A stretch of DNA of 64,000 nt from Microthrixaceae bacterium (GTDB taxonomy: Bacteria; Actinomycetota; Acidimicrobiia; Acidimicrobiales; Microtrichaceae): the NCBI GenBank assembly GCA_020637215.1, contig JACJWI010000001.1:744001-808000 (forward strand), written 5' to 3'. The first letter of the stretch is position 1. The number at the start of each line of letters is the position of its first letter. The notes under the pieces were generated by a model. That model was not told the DNA's origin. It made no database searches and was given only the letters and a program-made list of their open reading frames with translations. A program made the position numbers and the translations under genes. This document shows, piece by piece, positions 1 to 7,290 of the stretch.

Positions 1-98
1 GTGTACTTGGGGGTGCCGAAGCGCACGATCCAACGCCGGACGCGTCGGGGCAGCACCCGGAACACGCGCAGCAGCACCCGTTGGACGGCGTCGATCAC
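1..98 (-). CDS. N-terminal fragment, probably Nudix-family hydrolase (runs off the left edge)
   Basis: Only the first 32 codons are inside the window. The start is a GTG at 98, giving VIDAVQRVLLRVFRVLPRRV followed by an Arg/Trp-rich stretch ending in GTPKY. From memory, this amphipathic opening (a basic helix with LPRR, then an Arg/Trp segment before the catalytic fold) resembles the N-terminus of actinobacterial Nudix hydrolases. No catalytic residue is visible, so the family call is tentative. It lies 66 bases downstream of the inositol-phosphatase-like gene on the same strand. Confidence 0.4.
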   Translation of the reverse strand, partial: MIDAVQRVLLRVFRVLPRRVRRWIVRFGTPKY

Positions 99-164
99 CC
101 CGCCACGATACGGCGCAGCGGCTCGAACCGGTCGGGCGGATCGGCACCGCCGACGGGTTCGTGG

Positions 165-965
165 TCAGCCGGTGGGGCCCCGGGCGCTCATCAGCGCGTC
201 GAGCAGCTGGGACGTGGCCGCGGAGACCGGCGTGCGGCGCACGCCGTGGCCGAGCTCGACGAGCGGTCGGCCGTCCAGGTCGGCCACCACCCCGCCGGCC
301 TCGCCGATCAGCAGCACACCGCCCAGGTAGTCCCACGGTCCGAGGGCGTCGCCGGCACAGTCGACGGTTCCGTCCACCGACCCGTCGGCCACCGCGCACA
401 GGTCGAGGGCCGTCGCTCCCAGCGCCCGGTACTGGCGCCAACCGAGGTGCTGCGCCGGGTACCCGTTGAGAACGACCAGAGCGTCGGCCGGTCGCTGCAC
501 CGACGAGACCCGCACGGGACGGCCGTCGCGGAACGCTCCCCCACCCCGGAACGCCGAGTAGCGCGTCCCGGTGGCCAGGTTCACCACCAACGCGGCGAGC
601 GGACCCTCCGCGTCGACGGCGCAGAGGCTGGTCGCGTACCACGGCAGTCCCCGGCTGGCGTTCGTCGAGCCGTCGACCGGGTCGACGACCACGATCAGAT
701 CGTTGCCCCGGTCCTCCATCCCGGACTCCTCGCTGAGGACCCCGACGCCTGCGGAGCGCAGCACCGACAGCGCGGCGGCATCGGCGACCAGATCGATGCG
801 GTACTGACCGGGTCGCTCCCCGCGGTCCCGCCAGCTGGAGTCCGACTCGGCCCCGTCGACGTCGAGGCGGTCCTTGGCCAGGGCGCCGACCACGGCGGCC
901 ACCGTGCGGTCGAGCAACAGCTGGACGGTGCGGACCGAGCGGGAGTCGGACGCGTCGGAGCTCAC
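165..965 (-). CDS. Inositol monophosphatase family protein
   Basis: A 266-residue cytosolic metal-dependent phosphomonoesterase of the IMPase/SuhB/CysQ superfamily. The visible metal-binding motifs are LSEESG near residue 80, VVDPVDGSTNASRG near residue 92 (the DPxDGT motif) and GPWDYLGGVLLIGEAGG in the C-terminal half (the WD motif). Length is normal for the family. The substrate cannot be assigned: inositol phosphate, PAP or histidinol phosphate are all possible. The GTG at 965 is preferred over longer in-frame starts because a TACCCT hexamer ends 6 bases before it and because longer versions would overlap the divergent gene at 1036. Confidence 0.85.
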   Translation of the reverse strand: MSSDASDSRSVRTVQLLLDRTVAAVVGALAKDRLDVDGAESDSSWRDRGERPGQYRIDLVADAAALSVLRSAGVGVLSEESGMEDRGNDLIVVVDPVDGSTNASRGLPWYATSLCAVDAEGPLAALVVNLATGTRYSAFRGGGAFRDGRPVRVSSVQRPADALVVLNGYPAQHLGWRQYRALGATALDLCAVADGSVDGTVDCAGDALGPWDYLGGVLLIGEAGGVVADLDGRPLVELGHGVRRTPVSAATSQLLDALMSARGPTG

Positions 966-971
966 GGATCG

Positions 972-977
972 AGGGTA
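972..977 (-). promoter_or_regulatory. -10 hexamer TACCCT, leaderless promoter for the inositol-phosphatase-like gene
   Basis: Six bases separate TACCCT from the GTG at 965, so transcription would begin at or next to the start codon. No Shine-Dalgarno sequence is present. Confidence 0.5.
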
Positions 978-1035
978 CCGGTCCCCGCGCAACGTGGTTT
1001 CACGGGGCCGCCCCCGGCTGGCAATCTGGTGGGCG

Positions 1036-1602
1036 ATGGCAGTCATCGACGTCGCCGGTTTCGTGGCGGACCTCAAGAACCACGCCGCGGACCACGGCTT
1101 CCACATCCACGACGAGCGGCACTTCGTCGAGACCTACTCCATGCGCCAGGCGTGGGAGGTGGACCTGCACCCCGAGGAGGCGTGCGGCGGTCCCGTCGAG
1201 TTCCACCTGGCGGTCGAGGTCGACCCTCGCACCGTGCTCGCCTTCGAGGACCAGGTGCTGGAGCTGCCCGAGGGCGACGAGCCCGAGGAGCGCCACCAGC
1301 TCCCCATGACCTTCACCTGGTCGCTGCCGCCGCTGCCGCACTGCCCGGACCTGCTGCTGCTCGCCACCGAGTTGGCCGGCATCGGCGGCCCTGACCTGCC
1401 GCTCGAGGTCTCGGCGGTCGACTCGTTCCAGTCGGTGACGGACCCGTCCGAGCGGACCCTGACCGTCGTCGCCCGGGTCCCGGTCAGCCTCAGCCAGGTC
1501 TACATGGGTGAGGAGATGCTCTGCGACGCCCTTGAGCGATGCCTCGAGGTCAGCCGCTTCCTGCTCGACGGCGCGCCGTCCTGGCTCGACGGCGAGGCCT
1601 GA
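1036..1602 (+). CDS. Conserved-looking protein of unknown function
   Basis: A 188-residue acidic soluble protein starting MAVIDVAGFV. No signal peptide, membrane segment or motif that I recognise. The middle is rich in Glu/Pro/Leu and the C-terminal part has a beta-like stretch (RTLTVVARVPVSLSQVY) before a helical tail. The base composition and codon bias match the neighbouring genes, which supports coding. It is divergent from the inositol-phosphatase-like gene, and both start regions share 70 bases. It converges on the membrane protein gene at 1619 with a 16-base gap. A weak CAATCT hexamer ends 8 bases before the ATG. Confidence 0.7.
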   Translation: MAVIDVAGFVADLKNHAADHGFHIHDERHFVETYSMRQAWEVDLHPEEACGGPVEFHLAVEVDPRTVLAFEDQVLELPEGDEPEERHQLPMTFTWSLPPLPHCPDLLLLATELAGIGGPDLPLEVSAVDSFQSVTDPSERTLTVVARVPVSLSQVYMGEEMLCDALERCLEVSRFLLDGAPSWLDGEA

Positions 1603-1618
1603 TGGAGAACACCCGCGG

Positions 1619-4042
1619 TCACAGGAAGTCGTGGGCCATCAGGTTCCGGAAGCAGAACCACCCGGGCACCGCCGGGATGAACGTCGCGGTGACCTGGTAG
1701 GCCAGCGACGCGGCAACCGCCACCTCCTGGCTCGCCCCGACCGCGGTGAGCAGACCGGCCACCCCGACCGAGCTGACCGCGGTCGCCCCGCCGGGCACCG
1801 GCACCGCGAACGCCAGGGTCGACACCCCGGTGTTGATGAGCACGATCGTCCAGAAGTTGACCGGCGGACCGAACGCGGCGACGCAGCAGTAGAGGACGAA
1901 CGCGTACATCAAGGCGTTGGCCGCCCACCCGAACACCAGCTGGCCGAGTTGGCGGGGCGAGCGCAGCGCCGATGACACGATCGCCCAGGCGTTGCGGACC
2001 GGGGCCAGGACGTGGGCCCGGATGCGGGGCACGCCGAACACGATCCCGCACACCGCCCCGATGATCACCGCCGCGATCAGCAGCAGCCCGAGCAGCTGGT
2101 TCGGTTCGATCGGCTCAGTCGTGATCTTCGCCGGGGACAGCAGGATCGCCAGCAGGCACACCGAGCTGGTCACGACCACGTTGGCCACGCCCGACACGAC
2201 TCCCCCGGCCGCAACCGCCCCGGCCAGGTCCACCCCCTGCTTCTGCAGGTAGCGCACCTGCGACGCGAGCCCGCCGACGGTGGGGACGGCCAGGTTGGCG
2301 AACGACAGCGACAGCTGCAGCTCCGCGGTGCGCAACAGCGGGATCCGGATCGGCACGCTGCCCATGAGGGCCATGGCGGTGGAGAAGTTGGTGAGCAGCG
2401 ACACGACGATCGCCACGCTCACCCACTCCCAGTCCGCGGCGGCCATCGTGTCCCACAGCTCCTGGGGGTCGCCGACCTGGCTGAGCAGGGCGGCGACACC
2501 CAGGAAGGTGCCGATGACCATGGCCAGGGTCGCGCCCGAGATCCGGTGCATCTCGGTCAGCCGCGGCGGTTCCACCTCGACCGCCGCCGCGGCGGTGGAG
2601 CGCAGCACGCTCAGCCGGTCGGTGAACGCCGAACGCTCCGAACGGGACCCGGGCCGCAGCGCAGACGGCAGCACCGCGGACTGCAGTACGGGCAGGACTG
2701 CGGCCAGGCGCTCCCGGCCGATGCCGAAAGCCGCGGCGGCCACGGCCCGGTCCGCGCCGACGACTTCGGAGGTGGCGACCAGCAGCGTGGCGACATCGTG
2801 GAGCCGGTAGTCGTGGCGGTCCCCGACGGTGGCGGAACCGAACGAGGTGAGGGCGATGTCCCCGTCGCCGGTCAGCACCACGTGGTCGAGCGTGAGGTCG
2901 AGGTGCACGACCCCGGCTCCGTGGAGGGCATCGACCTGTCGCCAGAGCTGCTCGAGTCGGTTCTCGGTCAGCTCGTCGGCGCCGAGCCCGGACAGGGGGC
3001 GACCGTCCACCGGGTGCTCCACGTACACCGCAGCACCCGGACCCGCGGTCCCGGTCACGACGACCTCCGGGGTCCGGACCCCGGCCTGAGCGGCCAGCAG
3101 CACGGCGTAGGCCTCGTGCTCGACCGCTTCAATGCGGGTCAGGTGAAGTCGCCCCGGCGGGGACTTGAACACGATCGAGCGCCAGATCCGGCCGAGGACC
3201 TGGGCGTCGGCCTCGTCGCGGCCCAGGACCCGGATCCGCAGCGGCCCGTCCTCGGTCGACGCGGTCATGAGGGTCGCGTCATCGGGCTGCACCGGCGCGA
3301 GCTCCAGGTCGTCGACGTCGACACCGAGCTCGGCGAGCGATGCCCGCATCTGCGGCAACGTGGGACGACCTCCGGGCGAGCCGAACAGCAGGTGGATGAG
3401 CGCCCCGCACCCCCAGCCCAGGACGGCACCTGCGATGACGGCGTCAGGAAGCGCGACGCCCAGGTACATGGCGGCGAGCGACATCACGACTGCGAACAGG
3501 CGTCCGGTGCGACGGGTCGGCCGGGTGACGTACGGGGCGGCCGCGGCGACGACGGCGACGATGACCGCCAGGCGGGTGGCCGGGAACGCCGGGCTCGACG
3601 AGCCGAGTCGGACCGTGGCCTGAACCGCCTCGCTCGCGCTGTCGCCGTCGACGAGCACCCCCATGGAGCGCGCCAGCGCGGCGGCGAGGAGCCCGGCCAG
3701 GACGAGGTCCCGGGCCAGTCGCCACCGTCGGCCGATCAGGGCAGCCACCACGACCAGGCCGAGACCCCACAACGTCCCCAGCCCGTAGAGCAGGCGGAAC
3801 AGGTCGTCGAGGGAGTCGGGCAGCTGGTTGAACGCCTCGAAGACGGCCTGCTCGACGTCGCCGACCTGGTCGGCACCGGTAGCGAGCCAGGCGACGACAG
3901 CGACGGCGACGATCAGCCGGATCCAGTCGCTGGTCCGACGACGGAACGGGTGCTCGTCCGCGGGGCCGAAGGTCTGCACCCGCCAGCGCGACACGCGGCG
4001 ATCGATCCGGTCGTCCATCTGGGAGACCGCGTGGATCGGCAC
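1619..4042 (-). CDS. Large membrane protein: N-terminal membrane region, kinase-like domain, C-terminal YbhN/LPG-synthase-like flippase domain
   Basis: An 807-residue protein with about five N-terminal hydrophobic segments (residues 40-215), a cytosolic kinase-like domain (about 260-440) and a C-terminal UPF0104/YbhN-type membrane domain (about 495-800, with the family-like GGLASQVRYLQKQGVDLAGA). The catalytic-loop equivalent is HLDLTLDHVVL near residue 384. The usual Asn after the Asp is His here, and the DFG site reads SFG, so kinase activity is doubtful. Proteins of this build are found in actinobacteria and are thought to handle polyprenyl- or lipid-linked substrates; that role is inferred from the family. 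The start is GTG 4042, or ATG 4018 eight codons later. Confidence 0.8.
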   Translation of the reverse strand: MPIHAVSQMDDRIDRRVSRWRVQTFGPADEHPFRRRTSDWIRLIVAVAVVAWLATGADQVGDVEQAVFEAFNQLPDSLDDLFRLLYGLGTLWGLGLVVVAALIGRRWRLARDLVLAGLLAAALARSMGVLVDGDSASEAVQATVRLGSSSPAFPATRLAVIVAVVAAAAPYVTRPTRRTGRLFAVVMSLAAMYLGVALPDAVIAGAVLGWGCGALIHLLFGSPGGRPTLPQMRASLAELGVDVDDLELAPVQPDDATLMTASTEDGPLRIRVLGRDEADAQVLGRIWRSIVFKSPPGRLHLTRIEAVEHEAYAVLLAAQAGVRTPEVVVTGTAGPGAAVYVEHPVDGRPLSGLGADELTENRLEQLWRQVDALHGAGVVHLDLTLDHVVLTGDGDIALTSFGSATVGDRHDYRLHDVATLLVATSEVVGADRAVAAAAFGIGRERLAAVLPVLQSAVLPSALRPGSRSERSAFTDRLSVLRSTAAAAVEVEPPRLTEMHRISGATLAMVIGTFLGVAALLSQVGDPQELWDTMAAADWEWVSVAIVVSLLTNFSTAMALMGSVPIRIPLLRTAELQLSLSFANLAVPTVGGLASQVRYLQKQGVDLAGAVAAGGVVSGVANVVVTSSVCLLAILLSPAKITTEPIEPNQLLGLLLIAAVIIGAVCGIVFGVPRIRAHVLAPVRNAWAIVSSALRSPRQLGQLVFGWAANALMYAFVLYCCVAAFGPPVNFWTIVLINTGVSTLAFAVPVPGGATAVSSVGVAGLLTAVGASQEVAVAASLAYQVTATFIPAVPGWFCFRNLMAHDFL

Positions 4043-4102
4043 CGCCGCAGGCTACGGGAGCGCGTCGGCCGCACCGCGGAGCCACACGCCCGCCCACTAC
4101 CG

Positions 4103-4213
4103 GCCGAACTTGTAGCCCACACGCCACCCGAGCGACCGCCAGCTACAACATCGCCGCCCGCCGCCGAACTTGTAGCCCACACGCCACCCGAGCGACCACC
4201 GGCTACAACATCG
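4103..4213. repeat. Two tandem copies of a ~51-bp unit at 60-bp period, each with an internal inverted repeat
   Basis: Copy 1 (4103-4153) and copy 2 (4163-4213) differ at only two positions. Each starts GCCGAACTTGTAGCCC and ends GCTACAACATCG. Within each copy TTGTAGC pairs with GCTACAA (8 bp perfect in copy 2, 7 bp in copy 1) across a GC-rich loop of about 25 bases. No gene occupies this stretch. Confidence 0.85.
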
Positions 4214-4220
4214 TCGGATC

Positions 4221-4256
4221 TGGTGAGCCGGCCGGGAATCGAACCCGGGACCAATC
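4221..4256 (-). pseudogene. Orphan tRNA 3' end (T arm, acceptor 3' strand and CCA)
   Basis: On the minus strand this reads a perfect T arm (CCGGG TTCGATT CCCGG), then the acceptor 3' strand CCGGCTC, discriminator A and CCA. The matching 5' acceptor strand (GAGCCGG), D arm and anticodon arm are absent upstream, where the start of a small protein gene lies instead. This is the usual look of a tRNA fragment left at an integration site. It resembles, but does not match, the 3' end of the tRNA-Met at 4567-4639. Confidence 0.75.
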
Positions 4257-4277
4257 CGCCAGGGACGCGAGCGTCGG

Positions 4278-4283
4278 TAGGCT
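4278..4283 (+). promoter_or_regulatory. -10 hexamer TAGGCT, leaderless promoter of the small gene at 4290
   Basis: TAGGCT ends 6 bases before the ATG at 4290. A short hairpin-forming sequence (GACGC TC GCGTC) overlaps the region just upstream at 4263-4275. Confidence 0.45.
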
Positions 4284-4289
4284 GGTCGC

Positions 4290-4478
4290 ATGCATCAGGT
4301 CGTCGCCGTCGCCACCAAGCGACGTCTCGGTGACCCCGATGACTCGTGGGTCGAGTACTGGCGCACTCGACCCGCCCAGGAACGTCTGGCGATGGCGACC
4401 GAACTCAGTCTGGAGTGCGCGGATGAAGTTCCTCAGTCCGGACTTCGTCGAGTTCATCGAGTGCTGCGACAGGCGTGA
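4290..4478 (+). CDS. Small protein, probable first gene of a nucleotidyltransferase-type toxin-antitoxin-like pair
   Basis: A 62-residue protein with the core DDSWVEYWRTRPAQERLAMA and a basic C-terminal helix (GLRRVHRVLRQA). This composition resembles the small upstream partners of AbiEii/DUF6036-type nucleotidyltransferase genes, which is a recollection and not a search result. It overlaps the downstream broken gene by 56 bases in another frame. Its partner is truncated, so any pair activity is probably lost. Confidence 0.5.
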   Translation: MHQVVAVATKRRLGDPDDSWVEYWRTRPAQERLAMATELSLECADEVPQSGLRRVHRVLRQA

Positions 4479-4554
4479 GGTCAGGTTCCTCATTGTCGGC
4501 GGCTACGCAGTCGCTGCGCACGGGTACCCGCGGGCAACGGTGACGACCAGGTGA
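4423..4554 (+). pseudogene. Truncated nucleotidyltransferase (AbiEii/DUF6036-like), N-terminal 43 codons only
   Basis: The reading frame begins MKFLSPDFVEFIECC and reaches FLIVGGYAVAAHGYPRATVT, the conserved opening of minimal nucleotidyltransferase-fold proteins (the GG[YF]A..HG.PR.T motif), then stops after two more codons. In intact relatives the next residues are the DLD metal-binding motif followed by more than 100 residues, so catalysis is impossible here. The break lies 12 bases before the 3' end of the tRNA-Met gene, which suggests loss of the rest during integration or excision at the tRNA. Confidence 0.65.
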
Positions 4555-4566
4555 TCGTGTCCTTCG

Positions 4567-4639
4567 TGGGCCGACCGGGGATCGAACCCGGGACCGAGCG
4601 ATTATGAGTCGCCTGCTCTGACCACTGAGCTACCGGCCC
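4567..4639 (-). tRNA. tRNA-Met (CAT)
   Basis: A complete 73-base cloverleaf on the minus strand: acceptor GGGCCGG with TCGGCCC, D arm GCTC...GAGC, anticodon stem GGCGA/TCGCT with loop CTCATAA (anticodon CAT), and T arm CCGGG TTCGATC CCCGG. The 3' CCA is not encoded; the next bases are CGA. The GG-starting 5' end and paired acceptor fit an elongator rather than an initiator tRNA. A CAT anticodon could also be tRNA-Ile after lysidine modification, which cannot be excluded by eye. Confidence 0.9.
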
Positions 4640-4672
4640 GGCGGGAGCGTACCGGCCCCACCACCGGCCGAC

Positions 4673-6610
4673 TCACACCGTGCCGTCGCGCACGACAGCG
4701 GCGACCACCCGCATGACGAGCACCGAGCCGAACGCCAGACCGCCGGCGCCGAGCAGCACCACGAGCCGGGTGTCGCCCCCGACCAGTGGACCGACCTCCA
4801 ACCCCATGAGCAGCACCGACACCAGCGCCAGGCCGAGGCCGATTCCGGCGAGCAGGGTCCGGTTCCACAGCGTGCGGGTGAACCGGGACTCGTCCTCGGC
4901 GGCGACGGTGCGGAACGTGAGGTTGCCCCTCGACGCCAGGGCGAGCGTCCTCCCCACGTCAGCGGGTAGGCGTCGCAGGACCGGCAGCTCGGCCACCAAC
5001 GCCTCGGTGATCAGCTGCTGGGGGTCGCCGTCGGCCCGGTCGGCGGCCTCGCGCTGTGCGAGCTCCTTGCCCGCCGCGGTGACCGAGAAGCCGGGGCTGA
5101 GCACGCCCAGGGTTCCGTCGAGGGTGACCATCGCCCTCATCAGGACCACCAGGTCGCCCGGCAGCGTGATCTCGAACTCGCCGAGGACCGGGACCAGGTC
5201 GGCCAGGGCCCGCACGTCGACCGATCCCCCGGTGCCGACGTGGTCCGCGAGCAGCCGCGCCAGGGATCGCTCGAGCCGGTCCCGCGACACGTGGACGCCG
5301 ACGTCCGCGACCCGTTCGACCCCGTCACGCAGCAGCGAGGCGTCGCCCCGGGTGAGGGCGATCAGCATGTCGACGACCGCCTGGATCTGGATCGAGTCCA
5401 GTCGGCCGATCGCTCCGAAGTCGATCAACCCGAGCGTCCCGCCCTCGAGCACCATGACGTTGCCCGGGTGGGGATCGGCATGGAAGATCCCCACGCTCAG
5501 CAGCTGCTCGATGAACACCGACAGCAGCTGACGGGCGAGGGCGTCGCGATCCAGGTCCCGATCGGCGGCCAACTCCGACAGCGGGACCCCGACCAGACGT
5601 TCCTGGACCATGACCCGACGCGTGCTCAGGTCCCGGAAGGCCCGGGGGACGGCGATCGGGCTGCCCTCGAGCAGGTGGTGCATGGTGGCGGTTGCACCTG
5701 CTTCGTCGAGGAAGTCGAGCTCGGAGCGCAAGCTGCGACCGAACTCGGCGGCCAGGCGACTCACCCGCAGGTCGCGGCCGGCCACGGTGCGCTTCTCGGC
5801 CAGGCGCGCCAGCTGGTCCAGCGCGGCGAGATCGCGTTCGATGGTGACCTCGACCCCGGGTCGCTGCACCTTCACCACCACCTCGGTCCCGTCTCGCAAC
5901 CGGGCGGTGTGGGTCTGACCGATCGACGCCGCGGCCAGCGGCTCCCAGTCGAAGCGCTCGAACACCTCATCGGCCGGCCGGCCGTAGGCGTTCTCGATCA
6001 CGGCCCGCACGTCGTCCGCGGGCACCGGGACCGACCGGCTCTGGAGCTTGCCCAGCTCGGCGCACACCTTCGGCGACAGCAGGTCGATGCGGGTCGCCGC
6101 GATCTGGCCGAGCTTCACGTAGACGCCACCGGCGTCCTCGAGCGCCTCCCGCAAGCGCACTTCGGGCGGATCCTGATCGGTTCCGGTGCGGTCCCGGCGA
6201 CCGTTGAGGTGTCCGAGGAGCTGATGGCGTCGCAGGATGGCCAACAGCTCGCGGTACCGGGCGATAGGCGCGATCCGGGACCGGAGGTCTGTGATCGGAG
6301 ACGGCGCCTCGATCAGCCCGGCCCGATCCCCCTGGGCCAGGGTCCCGGGTCGTGCCACCAGGTCGAACGCCAGCATCAGCGCCATCGACGCCGGCACGGC
6401 CAGGACCGCCGTGTAGGCCAGCAGCTCATCTGCGTCCCAGTCCCAGTCGAGAAGACCGACAGCGACCACCAGCGCCACCAGCCATCCGATCGCCCCGGCC
6501 AGCAGTTGGCGCACCCAGCCCCGCCGCACTCCGAGCAGCCGACTGCCCAGCAGCGTGGTCACCGTGGCGACGACCACGACGACGATCGCGCTCACCAGGA
6601 ACCTGATCAC
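4673..6610 (-). CDS. ABC1/AarF/UbiB-family atypical protein kinase with membrane segments
   Basis: A 645-residue protein. Two N-terminal hydrophobic hairpins (residues 3-25 and 32-90) are followed by the UbiB/ADCK kinase-like core: the KxGQ motif in VYVKLGQIAATR near residue 165, the Ala-rich-loop and Lys region (AAASIGQTH, VVVKVQRPGV), the catalytic loop HADPHPGNVM near 379 and the metal-binding LIDFGAIG near 397. Two hydrophobic segments end the protein (about 585-640). Family members support isoprenoid lipid or quinone metabolism by ATP-dependent action on lipids. The ATG overlaps the stop of the PAP2 gene by 4 bases, so the two are translationally coupled. Confidence 0.85.
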   Translation of the reverse strand: MIRFLVSAIVVVVVATVTTLLGSRLLGVRRGWVRQLLAGAIGWLVALVVAVGLLDWDWDADELLAYTAVLAVPASMALMLAFDLVARPGTLAQGDRAGLIEAPSPITDLRSRIAPIARYRELLAILRRHQLLGHLNGRRDRTGTDQDPPEVRLREALEDAGGVYVKLGQIAATRIDLLSPKVCAELGKLQSRSVPVPADDVRAVIENAYGRPADEVFERFDWEPLAAASIGQTHTARLRDGTEVVVKVQRPGVEVTIERDLAALDQLARLAEKRTVAGRDLRVSRLAAEFGRSLRSELDFLDEAGATATMHHLLEGSPIAVPRAFRDLSTRRVMVQERLVGVPLSELAADRDLDRDALARQLLSVFIEQLLSVGIFHADPHPGNVMVLEGGTLGLIDFGAIGRLDSIQIQAVVDMLIALTRGDASLLRDGVERVADVGVHVSRDRLERSLARLLADHVGTGGSVDVRALADLVPVLGEFEITLPGDLVVLMRAMVTLDGTLGVLSPGFSVTAAGKELAQREAADRADGDPQQLITEALVAELPVLRRLPADVGRTLALASRGNLTFRTVAAEDESRFTRTLWNRTLLAGIGLGLALVSVLLMGLEVGPLVGGDTRLVVLLGAGGLAFGSVLVMRVVAAVVRDGTV

Positions 6611-7284
6611 TGCTCCGAACCTCCTGCCGGTGGCGCCTGCGTGGGACCCGACCCCGTGGTTGCGTCAGCCGGTCCGGTCCCGGCGAGGAGCGTCCAGGTC
6701 TCGCCGACCAGGACGCCGAGAGCGGCACCGCCGACGGTGTCGACCGGCAGGTGCGCCCCGACCTGGATCCGCGACCCGGCCACGACCGCGGCGACGGCCA
6801 GCAGCCCGAGCCGTTGCACCCGCCCCGCGTACGGCCACAGCGCGGTGACCATGGCGAACGCGACGGTGGTGTGGCCCGAGACGAACCCGAGGCCCTCCCG
6901 CGGGGTGCCGGGTCGCCAGGCGATGTGGTCGAGCTCGTCGGCCGGACGGCCGCGCTGCACGAAGGACTTGACCACCTTGGCCAGCTGCCACGCGGCGACC
7001 CCGCCGATCACCACGCCGGCGGTCGGACGCCAGGCGTGCGACCGTCGCCAGGTCAGGACCCCCGCGGCGACCGGACCCCACAGGCTGCCGAGCTGCATCG
7101 GCGGCCACAGCACAGGGGTCACCCAGGCCGGAAGCTCGTTGAGGGCACGAAAGGCCCTGACCTCGGAGCCGGGCACCCCTCGCGCCGCGACCGCTGACGA
7201 GGCCCCGAACACCCCCGCGGCTCCCAGGATCACACCCAACCGCCGTGATCCGGCCCGGACGGAAGGGGGCCGAACCTGGGTCAT
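6607..7284 (-). CDS. PAP2-family membrane phosphatase
   Basis: A 225-residue integral membrane phosphatase with the three PAP2 catalytic motifs: KSFVQRGRP near residue 107, GFVSGHTTVAFA near 134 (catalytic His in SGH) and SRIQVGAHLPVDTVGG near 170 (second catalytic His and supporting Asp). Such enzymes dephosphorylate phosphatidic acid or undecaprenyl diphosphate at the membrane. Its start is fixed by a TACCCT hexamer ending 8 bases upstream. It is followed directly by the AarF-like gene, so a shared role in lipid or polyprenyl metabolism is plausible. Confidence 0.85.
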   Translation of the reverse strand: MTQVRPPSVRAGSRRLGVILGAAGVFGASSAVAARGVPGSEVRAFRALNELPAWVTPVLWPPMQLGSLWGPVAAGVLTWRRSHAWRPTAGVVIGGVAAWQLAKVVKSFVQRGRPADELDHIAWRPGTPREGLGFVSGHTTVAFAMVTALWPYAGRVQRLGLLAVAAVVAGSRIQVGAHLPVDTVGGAALGVLVGETWTLLAGTGPADATTGSGPTQAPPAGGSEQ

Positions 7285-7290
7285 GGCGGC

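Noticed and set aside
2012..4333. 773-codon plus-strand frame opposite the flippase-like gene
   Set aside because: Antisense shadow. It has no recognisable domain and runs through the repeat and tRNA fragment.
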